Positions 1 through 9,370 of a DNA stretch of 31,862 nucleotides are shown piece by piece. The notes beneath the pieces are model-generated. The model made no database searches and had not been told where the DNA came from. It saw only the letters and a program-made list of their open reading frames with translations. The translations under genes and the position numbers were made by a program. The DNA comes from Sergeia podlipaevii. Taxonomy: Eukaryota > Euglenozoa > Kinetoplastea > Trypanosomatida > Trypanosomatidae. Numbering within the stretch: position 1 is the stretch's first letter; each line of letters starts with the position of its first letter. Location: assembly GCA_030849805.1 (NCBI GenBank), contig JASANZ010002002.1:1-31862 (forward strand), written 5' to 3'.

Positions 1-1071
1 GTACTGCTGTAGAGAGGTTGGCGGAAGGATTAGAAGGAAGGCAAAAAAAAAAAAGCATCGCACGTTGGAAACAAAAAAAAAAGCATCAAAAAGAAAATGT
101 AGCGTTCATAGAGCAAAGAAGCAGCAAAGTATAAAATTGGAAAGGCATTCATTGTCCAGTGCCTTTCTATCTTTTCAGAAAGAAGAAAGAGGTGTGTTAT
201 ACCTTCATAACAAGTTCATGTGTTTAGATGTGGTAAAGCAATATATATCGTAGCGGACACCGACACACAGCAATATACAGTAGTAGATAAATTTGAAAGC
301 AATAGTCTTGTCTATAAATATAAAAAAAGTCAAGTTTCAAAGGACAAGTGGGGCGATCTCACTCCCATAACAAAAAGAAAAGATAAGATAAGAGAGAGAG
401 AAAGATGAAAGAATTTGGTATCGCCTTTCGCATACATCTAGCCCATGTCGACCTGCACTATTCACATAAGCCACGAAGCGTCTCTAACGTCATCACATGT
501 GCCATATGTACCGCAAATACACCGCACAAACACACAAATGTATAAATAGAAGGTACGAACAGAAGAAAAGCAACACGCACACGCACGATTAAGAACGCGC
601 CTTCAACAACAGCGTCATAGAAAAAAAAAAACAACAGCAGGCATGGTGCATAGCACAAGTTTGTTGTCACTCCCCTTAACGAAAAAGAAAGAGAAGAAAA
701 AAAAACAGCAAAAAGATAGAGACAAAAGCATCATATATCATCTCGCTACACTGCTTCTAAGCACCTAAATATTTATCTGTACAAAAATAGCTTTCAAAAG
801 ATCTGAGAGCCAATATCAGTCGTACGTACAATCTGGTGCATTTGTCCCCTCCCTCCCCCTCCCCTCTACTCCTCTCTATTTTAGCCTCAATAAACGAAAG
901 TGATAAGGTCGTCAAGCAACCTACAACATATATATGTATATATGCCCGCAGAATGAAAAAGAGAGAGGATAGCAGGAAAAAAAAAAGGAGGGGTAAGCGG
1001 AATTTCAATTTCTCATACACTGTAAGCCCCAGCTCCTCCGAATACCGCGATACACACCGCAACTTCCTTTT
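1..1071. other. Spacer / 3' flank of the CDKL-like kinase gene, no gene seen
   Basis: This is AT-rich sequence with A-runs (around 43-54, 629-639 and 699-707), a short GA repeat near 391-404, a TA-rich stretch near 929-944 and a pyrimidine-rich block on the plus strand at 846-876. The open frames here are short, biased by the homopolymers and lack any recognisable domain. By position, the right part should hold the 3' UTR of the kinase gene that ends at 1072. The next downstream gene must start beyond the left edge. Confidence 0.6.
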
Positions 1072-4000
1072 TTAACGGGCATTCCTTCCAGGTGCACCTA
1101 AAGTCAACCTGCCGCGCTTCCTAGCACTTCCATGTTGTTGCTGGAACTTATAAACGGAGTCTAAGTTCACGCCAGCAAGCGAGGCACGTGACCCGTTGGA
1201 AGGCGGATCTGCCATTCCACAACCGCCACCAGTTCCACTGACATTGCCAGTGGTCCCCTGCTCCTTGCGCTGCCGATGGCCAGCGCGTACGTCTGGCGAG
1301 AGCGAGAGCGAAAACACCGCATCCTCGTCTGACGAGTCCTCCATAGAAATGACGGCCACCTCTGGATTGTGTTCTGATCCGGCCTTCAGAGACTTATCGG
1401 GGTCATAGCAACCAAGAGATGCCTGTCGTGCGGGTGAGTACGGCCCCTCATGATTTACCGTCTGTGGCTGTGGGTTCTGCATTTCCGCCTGGCTCAGGTC
1501 TTCCATCACTACCGGCTGCTCCTCTGGTAAAAAGAAGCTCTCTTGCTGCTGTTGATGCTGTAAAGGAAGAGTCCTACGTAAAGCTGAGGCAATGGTCACT
1601 TCAGCCGTGGTAGAGAGCACCTCTTTTTCTTCCGAAGGACTGAGAGGCGAAGGGATCATGATGGGTACGTTGTCATCGTGCTCCTGCTGTGGTGCGTGCG
1701 CTGTGGCAATATCGGCGGCGGGAGGTGAGTTGCTGTGACTTAGCGTCAGGACATCATCTGCCGCCACGTTGTCAGTAAATACATGGGGTACCAAGAGAAC
1801 CTGGGCAAGCACGCTGTTGCAGCCCGTGGGGGATGATTCCGGACAAGAAGACAGTCGGCGCTGACTGTGCTGCTGCTGCTGCTGCTGCTGTTGTTGTTGC
1901 GGAGGTGCCGATGAGCCGTGTTGCTCGCCGCTGGAACTCATCACTGTTGTCATTTCTGGTGAGCGTACCGGACTGCGGAAGCGGCCTGCCAGGGATGGCA
2001 ATGATAAGTGGTCCTGTGTTACGTGTTGCTTGCCTTGCGCTTGGCTGCCTTGTGGAGACATGGCTGTGTTACATAGCTGCTGCTCTGCACTCGGCACCGC
2101 GGGGGATATCCGCCGGAGGTTCGGCGCTGGCCTGGACGATAGCAACTTGTTCGGCGAGAGAACGGCCAGTGACGCAGCCTTAGCTGCCAACGTCCCTGCG
2201 CCTGAACCTGACAGTAAGCCGCTGCTGCCGCTACCAGTACTCCCTCCTCTGGGGGGAGGTGAAGCAGACCCAGCATTGGGAGAAATTGCACTGTCATACA
2301 CACCGACACCACTACCCGGCAGCAACGGGGGGCTGGAAGTGGAAGAAAGCGTTAGCCCCGATGGTTTAGCACGAAAGAACAGTGGAGGTCCACGGCTGGG
2401 CGAGGGAACGCGTGCTGAGACCTGAGCGCCGACAGTACTACTAGTGTTTCTGTCAGTGGGGCCACTGCCACCCCCGCCGCCGTGTATGCCAATGTCCTCT
2501 TGTGCTGCCAGAGGAGGGCGGCCGCTGCCCCCCAGTGAAGCACCGCCGACCCAGTTCCTCGTGGAAGGCGCAGGAGGTTTCTCTGTGAGGACACCCTGTT
2601 GAGTCTCAGCACTACCAACGCTAGTTGCTTTTGCAGCAGCAGCAGCAGCAGCAGCAGCCGCTTTCATTCTGTCTATACCATCTAATCTTTCCATAGGCAT
2701 CATCGGCTGAAGATTTCCATTGCTAGCACCCTCCCCATCTTTGCTAAGTTGCAACCTCAGCGACGCTTTCCTGTGCCGCTGAGTTGTACTGTCCGTTGGC
2801 TGGGACTCACTTTGGAGACTCTTTGCAGAACTGTGTGGCGCAGAATGATGATGCACCGTGTTGGCTGCTGAGTAGCTTTGGTTCAGCACTTCTACAAGTG
2901 TCGGAGGCTCCGCAGCGCAGCTAAGGCTCTCTATCTCCTTTAGTAGCTTGGGCTTCTCACTCAAAGACGATCGGCGCCGTGGTGGCCCCGAAGGGCTCCC
3001 GCATGAGTCGCCGCCACCGCTGCGACCTGCTAAGGGCGATTTTTTTCCACCATTACTAGCACTACTGCTGGTGTTGTGGTTGTGGTTGCGAGTACCAGTG
3101 GCGACACTGTCACTACCCGATCGAACGCTTTGACGCTGCTTCTGCTGCTGAGGACTGGATTCCCGCTTCACTGGTGCACTCAATCTACCGGTGCTGCTGC
3201 TGATGCCACCAATCGCGGTATGCAAGGCTTCACTCCTTCTCTTGTTGGGCTCTAACGCGGAGACATTCTGCATTAATGCAGTGATGGAAGAGGAGAAGCG
3301 ACCGTGTTCTGTGGAAGGACGCTGCTGTTGTCGGGAAGGTGTTCCTCCAGTCATGGATGATGTGTCTGCGGGATGTGCCGGCAAGACGCTCGGGAGATCC
3401 TTCACTGCCAGCCGCTTTCGCTGAGGCGATTGTGGAGGTAGCGGTGGCGCCGCCGTGCGTTTTCCTAACGGGTTGCCCGCCGCTGCTGCAGCTGCGGTGA
3501 GGAGAGTAGCATTTTGCCTTCGTATGTCCGTTCTGGCCGTGGCATTCGTTGAAGACTCCTGTCCGTCCGCCACTGGCCCAAGCAACGCTGGGGTGTTGCG
3601 GCCAGTCGTGTTGCTCTTGCTCCTCCCTGACCTCGAAGAAGCAGTCACTCTACGCTTGGGTCGCAGGGGCGACGGCACCTCCATCAAGACGGAGTGAGCG
3701 GCACCGCTGCTGTTGCTGTTGCCGTTGCGTGCACTGTTGTTGTTGCCTTTCCGCTTTGTACCAGTGCTACTAGTGCGAGTGATAGAGCTGTGTGTAGGTC
3801 CGGTGGCCCCACGAGAATGGGGCGGTGAGGTGACCCCATTACCACCGCCTGCGGCAACGACAATCGCGCTTGTCGAGGAACTGAACTTGTCAGTAGTAGT
3901 GACCGCCGCGAGGCGCGTGGAAGAAGGCCTAGTAGTGATGGAAGCTGGCACTGCACCTGCTGTGTCAGGGGAATTAGAACTGAGGTCTGGTGCCGTCAGG

Positions 4001-5679
4001 GGAGAGCAGTAGCCCGCAGACTTATGTCCACGATCTGGGCTGCACTTGTCACTGCCGCTTGGCGTCGTCACAGCGGGGCTTGCAGAACCAGCAGCACCTG
4101 CGGATTTGGGTGGCATCAGCGACTCCTCCGAATTTACGACGGGAGTAGAGGTGGGACTCGTGGTTGACTCGCGTGAAAGCTTCTTGGCCTTGGGTGGACG
4201 CCGATGTGATGATGACGGAAGGGACTGCGACAGCAGCCACTCCGGCGGTGAGCCATGATCCACTCTGGCCCCATCGCCGCCTGTATCTATATCGGAGGAT
4301 GAACATGGAACAAGCACAAAGCCAGTGCTATGTCGCCTGTCCAAGATATCGCCCGTCATGTCATTATTTCCCATGCGCTTCCTACTTCCCCCCTTTAGAC
4401 TTGATGTGGTGGTGGTGGTGGTAGTATCCACAACGACGTCACTACCGCAGCGACCATCCTCGCCCACACAGCCATCGTCATCGCCTAAGAGAAAAGAAGG
4501 CTGTGCTGAGTATCCTATGGTAGTCGGTGTCACTGTGCACGGTGAGCGTGGTGACGGGCAGTACTTTTCCGCAAGACCCGCAAAGAAAGGATGAGCAAGT
4601 GCCTCGTCCACTGTTGGGCGGTCCTTTGCGTGTGAAGCGAGCAGCTCCTTCAATAGTGCCACTCCAGCGGAGCCCATCTTGTCTACAAAGCGCTCCTCCA
4701 AGTAGTCTGGCGACGTCGAGCCTTTCTTGCCTGAAGTTGAACAAGAGGAAAGAGGAGGTCCGAGCAAGGGGTTGTGGCCTTGCGATCCGGAAGCCTTCTG
4801 CACCCGTAGCACCCCACCGTTGCGCTTCTTGACGAGGCTCTGGTACTCAGAGGGGAAAGGCCCAATGCGAGCCTGAATGAGTGAGAGCTGCTCCAGCTCT
4901 GTCTTTCCTGGAAGCAGTGGCTGCCCATCTGCAGCCTCGGCCATGATCGCCCCCACGGCCCACAAGTCAACTGAGAAATCGTACTGGGTCATACCCAAAA
5001 GCATCTCAGGACTGCGATACCAGCGTGTCGCCACATAGTCTGTCATAACGTTGAGATGGTTAGATAGCACAAGTCCCTCCAGCATAGGAGAAGTCTGGCT
5101 GATCTGACTATTGGTGCTTGTATGAAGGGGGCTTGCATTAGTATTGGCAGTGGATGCAGTAGGGGTGGGATAGCGCCTCTTCACGCTGCTCCAGCGCTTA
5201 CTCAGATCCGCCGTCATAGTGGTGATAGGACGCGAAAAGCCAAAATCGCACAGAGTCGCACAGCCGTCCTGCTTCACGAGAATATTCTCCGGCTTGATAT
5301 CGCGATGTATGATGCCGTTTGTATGACAAGAGCGGATGCCTAGTAGCAGCGTGAACATGAGCACACGTAGTGAGTTAAACTCAAGCCCAGTGGGCTGCAT
5401 ATCGAGCACGTCTAACAAATTAAATTGGATGTATTCCATGACTAAGTGAAGCTTCCCGCTTTCCTTAAAGGAGTCGATGAGCTGCACCACGTATGGCTCA
5501 CCTGTAAGCAGTTGCTCCACACGCAGCTCTCGCAGCATCGTGCAGCGAACATATTCGTTGCTATCTGAGTGTTTGAACCGCTTCACCGCCACAATCCGCT
5601 TTGACGTCTTGTGTCTACATTTCATTACAACGCCATACGTACCCTCCCCTATGACTTCAACTACCTCGTATTGATTCAT
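1072..5679 (-). CDS. CDKL5-like serine/threonine protein kinase (CMGC group) with very long low-complexity tail
   Basis: The protein has 1,535 residues. The kinase domain fills residues 4-366: glycine loop GEGTYGVV (11-18), ATP-anchoring Lys33, C-helix Glu51 in a CDK-like LRE context, catalytic loop HRDIKPEN (125-132), DFG (145-147), a TDY activation motif (213-215) and VATRWYRSPE (216-225). The T-x-Y motif within a CDK-like domain, plus the KCRHK and DGQPLLPG segments, fits the CDKL family, nearest to CDKL5 as I know it. All catalytic residues are present, so it should be active. CDKL kinases act in cilia and flagella and influence their length (Chlamydomonas LF5). The T. brucei ERK/CRK-like kinase ECK1 also has a C-terminal extension and is a possible relative. 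Oddities are a Ser/Thr-rich insert of about 62 residues between DFG and TDY, a smaller insert near 285-325, and a tail rich in Ser, Thr, Pro and Gly with Thr, Ala and Gln runs. The ATG at 5679 places the kinase domain at the N-terminus as in CDKL5. The family call is strong; substrates are unknown. Confidence 0.93.
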   Translation of the reverse strand: MNQYEVVEVIGEGTYGVVMKCRHKTSKRIVAVKRFKHSDSNEYVRCTMLRELRVEQLLTGEPYVVQLIDSFKESGKLHLVMEYIQFNLLDVLDMQPTGLEFNSLRVLMFTLLLGIRSCHTNGIIHRDIKPENILVKQDGCATLCDFGFSRPITTMTADLSKRWSSVKRRYPTPTASTANTNASPLHTSTNSQISQTSPMLEGLVLSNHLNVMTDYVATRWYRSPEMLLGMTQYDFSVDLWAVGAIMAEAADGQPLLPGKTELEQLSLIQARIGPFPSEYQSLVKKRNGGVLRVQKASGSQGHNPLLGPPLSSCSTSGKKGSTSPDYLEERFVDKMGSAGVALLKELLASHAKDRPTVDEALAHPFFAGLAEKYCPSPRSPCTVTPTTIGYSAQPSFLLGDDDGCVGEDGRCGSDVVVDTTTTTTTSSLKGGSRKRMGNNDMTGDILDRRHSTGFVLVPCSSSDIDTGGDGARVDHGSPPEWLLSQSLPSSSHRRPPKAKKLSRESTTSPTSTPVVNSEESLMPPKSAGAAGSASPAVTTPSGSDKCSPDRGHKSAGYCSPLTAPDLSSNSPDTAGAVPASITTRPSSTRLAAVTTTDKFSSSTSAIVVAAGGGNGVTSPPHSRGATGPTHSSITRTSSTGTKRKGNNNSARNGNSNSSGAAHSVLMEVPSPLRPKRRVTASSRSGRSKSNTTGRNTPALLGPVADGQESSTNATARTDIRRQNATLLTAAAAAAGNPLGKRTAAPPLPPQSPQRKRLAVKDLPSVLPAHPADTSSMTGGTPSRQQQRPSTEHGRFSSSITALMQNVSALEPNKRRSEALHTAIGGISSSTGRLSAPVKRESSPQQQKQRQSVRSGSDSVATGTRNHNHNTSSSASNGGKKSPLAGRSGGGDSCGSPSGPPRRRSSLSEKPKLLKEIESLSCAAEPPTLVEVLNQSYSAANTVHHHSAPHSSAKSLQSESQPTDSTTQRHRKASLRLQLSKDGEGASNGNLQPMMPMERLDGIDRMKAAAAAAAAAAKATSVGSAETQQGVLTEKPPAPSTRNWVGGASLGGSGRPPLAAQEDIGIHGGGGGSGPTDRNTSSTVGAQVSARVPSPSRGPPLFFRAKPSGLTLSSTSSPPLLPGSGVGVYDSAISPNAGSASPPPRGGSTGSGSSGLLSGSGAGTLAAKAASLAVLSPNKLLSSRPAPNLRRISPAVPSAEQQLCNTAMSPQGSQAQGKQHVTQDHLSLPSLAGRFRSPVRSPEMTTVMSSSGEQHGSSAPPQQQQQQQQQQHSQRRLSSCPESSPTGCNSVLAQVLLVPHVFTDNVAADDVLTLSHSNSPPAADIATAHAPQQEHDDNVPIMIPSPLSPSEEKEVLSTTAEVTIASALRRTLPLQHQQQQESFFLPEEQPVVMEDLSQAEMQNPQPQTVNHEGPYSPARQASLGCYDPDKSLKAGSEHNPEVAVISMEDSSDEDAVFSLSLSPDVRAGHRQRKEQGTTGNVSGTGGGCGMADPPSNGSRASLAGVNLDSVYKFQQQHGSARKRGRLTLGAPGRNAR
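1870..1899 (-). repeat. (CAG)7 plus (CAA)3 encoding polyglutamine
   Basis: On the coding strand this is three CAA followed by seven CAG codons, giving ten glutamines (residues 1261-1270) in the kinase tail. The same trinucleotide repeat occurs in the opposite orientation at 2634-2657, where it is read as alanine. Confidence 0.9.
2634..2657 (+). repeat. (CAG)8 on plus strand, read as polyalanine (GCT frame) on the coding strand
   Basis: Eight perfect CAG units on the plus strand give CTG units on the coding strand. They are read in the GCT frame and extend into an 11-residue alanine run near residues 1006-1016 of the kinase tail. Confidence 0.9.
4403..4429 (-). repeat. ACC/ACT repeat encoding a threonine run
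   Basis: A TGG-rich run on the plus strand reads as eight consecutive threonines (residues 419-426) just after the kinase domain. It marks the start of the low-complexity tail. Confidence 0.8.
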
Positions 5680-5695
5680 ACAGGCATATATGGGA

Positions 5696-5751
5696 CTAAG
5701 TTGAGCAAAAATAAATAAATAAATAATAATAATAATTTTAAAAAAAATGTA
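5696..5751 (-). promoter_or_regulatory. Probable SL trans-splice acceptor of the CDKL-like kinase gene
   Basis: On the minus strand a long T-rich tract with ATT and ATTT repeats is followed by the first AG at 5697-5696, leaving about 16 nt before the ATG. Tract plus first AG is the usual kinetoplastid acceptor rule. The tract is interrupted by A residues, so it is weaker than some others here. Confidence 0.6.
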
Positions 5752-7500
5752 TAATAAGATACAACTTAAATACTATACAAGTGCACAACAACTACTACTA
5801 CCGCCAGAAAACAAACAAGCACAATTTTTTTTTAAGTAAATGCTAAGCGATAAACCAGCAAGTACTTCACTTCTTATTTCAACAAAAAAAATGCCTTTAT
5901 CTTCTCTTTCGTTGACTCCGCGTGCTTAAACCTACCTACGCACACAGTCAAAGACAAAAAAACAAAAAACAAATTGAAACGTAAGATAATAACAACAGAA
6001 GAAAAAAGCTGAATTAACAAAAAAAAAAAATGAAAGAAAAAAAGAATATATTTGTTCTCGTAAAAATTGAAGGACCTTTGATATGNCCTTTGATATGTAT
6101 ATAAGTAAATAAATATGCGCGCAGTATCCACACCCTGCAAAAAAACAAAAAACTTTCCTTCTATTGCTGTGGAAAGGGACGTTGTAGACGCTTTCTTTTC
6201 GCTCTATAATATGTATGTATGTTGGTACTCAAACCTTGTTGGAAAAGAAAGGAGTGCTGCACGTCGAAAATTCCGAAAGTACAAAAAAAAAAAAAGAGAG
6301 AGAAAGCAACTAACGCAATATATGAAATGCTCCCCACCTACCGCTCTAAACGGGCAGTGAAAGGGGAAAGAAAAAAAAGGGGGTAGCAGATATCCAAGAC
6401 TTTTTTTCTTCAGAAGTAGCGGGGAGAGGGGGGGGGTCTAAAAAAAAAAAAATAGTAATAATAACTATCCAATCCGAGCCGCAATTGTGTAAGAAGAAGA
6501 AAAAAAATAGAGAGATGCCCGTTTGATTGTGAGTTTTTTTTTTTTCTTTGCTCTCCTGTACGAGAGAGAAGAGTTTTGAGTTGGGCCGGAACTTCCAATA
6601 TGTAGCATATCATTAAAAATGTTTTAAAAAATAAAATAAAAAAAAAGGAGGGATAGAAAGAAGCGGTGAAACAACATAAAACAAGTAGTGGTGTAAGTTT
6701 CCAATGTACAATGTGTAGAAGGGGGAGAGAGAGATAAGTCTCTACAGTTTTGGTGAAAAAATACTTTTCATCAACCAGAAAAAGTAAGGGCAACGTCACA
6801 TGATATTTTTCTTAACTTAAAAAAAAAAAAAACAGAAGTTTTGTATCGGCGCCAATGAGTAAGTTATACCATCCATTGTCCGCAGGGAGCGAGTGGTATA
6901 CACTCCCACAAAGCAACTTGCGAAAAAGAAAGATACAAAATGCATACTCAAAGTGCAAATCATAGCAGGAACACAAACAAAAATTAAAGGCGGTGTGCGT
7001 GTGCTTTCTTTTTTTGTCTTCAAACGTGAGGGAAGGAAGAGCACAATATAAGCAAGCCAAATTTTTTTGTTGTTCATAGTTCAATAAAGCAAAAAGAAAA
7101 AAAAAGTCGTGGTACAGTGACATTGTTTAGCTGTGTCTAAACAAATAAAGGGGGGGGACACAAACTTGCTCACAAAACAAAGGGTATTAAAAAAAAAAAT
7201 GGGGGACAAATATATATAAAAAAAAAACACAAAAACGGTACAATAGAATAATGACACGCACAAGTAATAAAAACAAAACTGTGCGTGTATATATATATTG
7301 AAGCTATGTGCCGTGACTACTTACTGGCAACCTATGACACAAACAACATTAACAACAAAAAAAAAACGATCTATTTCTAAGTGAACAAGAGGTCAAATAT
7401 ATATAAATGTGGGAATGGTAAGAGAGGAAGATAGATACGAGTGGAGCACCGTGTGTTTGAAGCAAAAAAAAAAAAAAAAACCGCGCGTGCATCGCGCCTA
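5752..7500. other. Spacer between coiled-coil gene and kinase gene, no gene seen
   Basis: This is about 1.7 kb of AT-rich sequence with many A-runs on the plus strand, some T-runs (for example about 5826-5834 and 6535-6545), a G-run near 6429-6436 and a 17-base A-run at 7464-7480 beside the stop of the coiled-coil gene. The longest open frames (for example 6410-6799 minus) are dominated by Phe, Leu or Lys runs produced by homopolymers and have no domain. Position 6086 is an N. Confidence 0.6.
6075..6097. repeat. 11-bp perfect tandem duplication around a single N (likely assembly join)
   Basis: The 11-mer CCTTTGATATG occurs at 6075-6085 and again at 6087-6097, separated only by the N at 6086. 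Identical sequence on both sides of an ambiguous base is what results when two contig ends that overlap are joined without being merged. Confidence 0.8.
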
Positions 7501-8751
7501 CTACCATTCTCCTTCAGAACCATCAATAGTAGAGGAGAAGCGCAGGTGGGTCGGCTGGAGTAATAGTGCCCGTCTTGGAGGAGGCGTGCGAGGGCTGCCT
7601 GTCATGTCCGAATCAACAAACCCGCTAATACGAATCTCCTCCGTAGAGCGCTTGGCCACATTGGAGCCTGTCTCATCGTGTAACACCTCCATGGCGGCAA
7701 AACTCATAGCGAATGGTTGGCCGCCCTCGCTGCTTGGCCGCCCACTCACAGGAACATTGGGGTATAACGGAAGTCTCCCCAAGGGCAGGCCAGAGCCCCT
7801 GCTCATGATACCCCCGTTGGCCGCCGCACGAGGACGGACAGGCTCAGGCTCCTCCGTCGCTGCTGTCGTGCCGTTGTGCCATTCCGATTCTGGAGAAAGC
7901 GGAGCAGACAAGAGCACCTCGCCACTGCCACTGACTCCACCCCTCTCTCTCTGTGCCATGCGGGTGTTCCCGCCACCGCTCCTGCTGCTGTTATCGACGG
8001 GGCCGTTCTGCAAAGCTCGGATGGTCTCCTGTTGGCGCATAATAATACCTTTGAGAGCATTGAGATCTGCTCTAGAGACATCCACGCCTGTTGTTGTCAG
8101 CGGCGCAGGGCTCACCGCACGTGAAATGGCGGAGGCAACGGAAGCTTCTCGGTGGCAGCTGAGCTCCCGTACGGCGTGCCTCAGCTCATCGATTTGGCCC
8201 TGTAAGCCAATCACCTGCATTTCTGTTGCCGCCTGCGACTGCTGTCTCGCCCGTTCCTCACGCTCGCGTAAGGCATCTAACTGCCGCGCCTGCTGCTGAA
8301 TCGTCTCCTTGCACAAGGCCAGCTCCACCACCACCTCTGCGGCCGCTGCGGGCTGCTGCGGTGCAACAGTACCTGCTGATGCTGCTTGCTTTTGTGCTAA
8401 CTGATCCACGTAGAGGCCCTGAAGTTGTTCCAGCTCCCGCCGCAGAGAGACCGCCTCCCGTTCCGCCGCTCCCAACTTCCTCTCTAGACTTTCAGAAAGG
8501 GAGACGTAGTAGGCACGTTCAGTCTCCAACCAATTCAGTCTACGAGCAAAGTAGTTCATATCCTCCTCAGTGACCGGGGCAGGCACCGCTGTAGTGCAAA
8601 CGTCTGCACACGCATCTACTGCCTGCGTCCTCTCCTCTACCTCTCCATGTGCTGTAAGAACTGTCGCCACGAGCTTGCTGCCATCAGCAACGACATTTGT
8701 CGAGAGACGCTCCTTCAGCATTGGAGCAGCGGCAGGGGCACTCGTGATCAT
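7501..8751 (-). CDS. Coiled-coil protein with disordered C-terminus, function unknown
   Basis: The protein has 416 residues from the first in-frame ATG at 8751; the frame runs on to a TTG at 8775, which I do not accept as a start. A variable N-terminus is followed by predicted coiled coils near residues 63-125, 137-200 and 225-248, rich in Glu, Gln, Arg and Leu with heptad-like spacing. Residues from about 250 on are rich in Gly, Ser, Pro and Arg and look disordered, including an acidic PLSPESE patch and a proline/arginine PPPRR segment. No signal peptide, membrane span or known domain is visible. Such proteins are common in the trypanosomatid cytoskeleton and basal body, but nothing here proves that. 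The trans-splice signal suggests that translation may start at the second ATG (8721, residue 11), giving 406 residues. The gene is probably real: long frame, coding-like composition, same strand as its neighbours. Confidence 0.8.
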   Translation of the reverse strand: MITSAPAAAPMLKERLSTNVVADGSKLVATVLTAHGEVEERTQAVDACADVCTTAVPAPVTEEDMNYFARRLNWLETERAYYVSLSESLERKLGAAEREAVSLRRELEQLQGLYVDQLAQKQAASAGTVAPQQPAAAAEVVVELALCKETIQQQARQLDALREREERARQQSQAATEMQVIGLQGQIDELRHAVRELSCHREASVASAISRAVSPAPLTTTGVDVSRADLNALKGIIMRQQETIRALQNGPVDNSSRSGGGNTRMAQRERGGVSGSGEVLLSAPLSPESEWHNGTTAATEEPEPVRPRAAANGGIMSRGSGLPLGRLPLYPNVPVSGRPSSEGGQPFAMSFAAMEVLHDETGSNVAKRSTEEIRISGFVDSDMTGSPRTPPPRRALLLQPTHLRFSSTIDGSEGEW

Positions 8752-8800
8752 AAGTGCGGTAAGATAAATGTGCAAAACAAAAAAAAAGAAGAAACGAAAA
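8741..8800 (-). promoter_or_regulatory. Probable SL acceptor of the coiled-coil gene, lying inside the annotated start
   Basis: On the minus strand a pyrimidine tract (about 8800-8767) is followed by no AG until 8742-8741. That AG lies downstream of the first in-frame ATG (8751-8749) and 19 nt before the second (8721-8719). If the first-AG rule holds, the first ATG is removed from the mRNA. Confidence 0.5.
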
Positions 8801-9370
8801 GGTGTGTCTGAGTAGTGTATCCTTGCTACCCCTGTCTATAACACAATTTTTTTTCCTCTCTCTTCCCTTGTGATGCTCTAAAAAAGTGAAATCTTGAAAA
8901 AAAAAATTGAAATGATAAATCTAAACTGAAACAAGATCTCCTTTCTGTTCAAACTAGTTTGTTTTGTTTTCTTACTCCTTCGTCTTCTCTTTATGTGTGT
9001 ATCTACAAGTGGATTGCTCACTTGGTAAATCTTCTTGCAGTAGAAGGGATAGCCAACATATTTAAAAAAAAAAAAAATATGAGATGCAGTTAGCAAGGAA
9101 TTGTCATCACACAGTAACGGATATCTCGATTTTGTCTTCTGCAATAACAAGAGATAATAAAAATAATAATAATCAAATAAATGGCCGCGTGTTGAGCAGT
9201 TGGATTACAAGTATCCTTCCTATTCATTAGTTGTGCAAGTAGGTACAGAATAGCCACAAGCGTCACTTCATATGATGCTGTGGTCGTGCATGTTTGTTTC
9301 TCTTAAAAATCAAGATCACCGCAATACCGAAAAGACAAAGGAAAGAGAGAAACGAAGTGGGCAAGTCATT
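8801..9370. other. Spacer, no gene seen
   Basis: AT-rich spacer with a 13-base A-run near 9064-9076, AAT triplets near 9155-9176 and short pyrimidine blocks. The only open frames are short and driven by homopolymers. The right end should hold the 3' UTR of the small basic protein gene. Confidence 0.55.

Noticed and set aside
5044..5229. Unspliced intron explaining the CDKL activation-segment insert
   Set aside because: The insert keeps the frame, has coding-like Ser/Thr composition and no clear splice signals; cis-introns are very rare in trypanosomatids.
6410..6799. 129-codon minus-strand frame that looks like a membrane protein
   Set aside because: The Phe/Leu/Tyr runs come from T-rich homopolymers in the spacer; there is no domain and the composition is not coding-like.
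7409..8299. 296-codon open frame on the plus strand
   Set aside because: It is the antisense shadow of the coiled-coil gene, begins in a Lys run from the 17-base A tract and has no recognisable domain; all real genes here are on minus.
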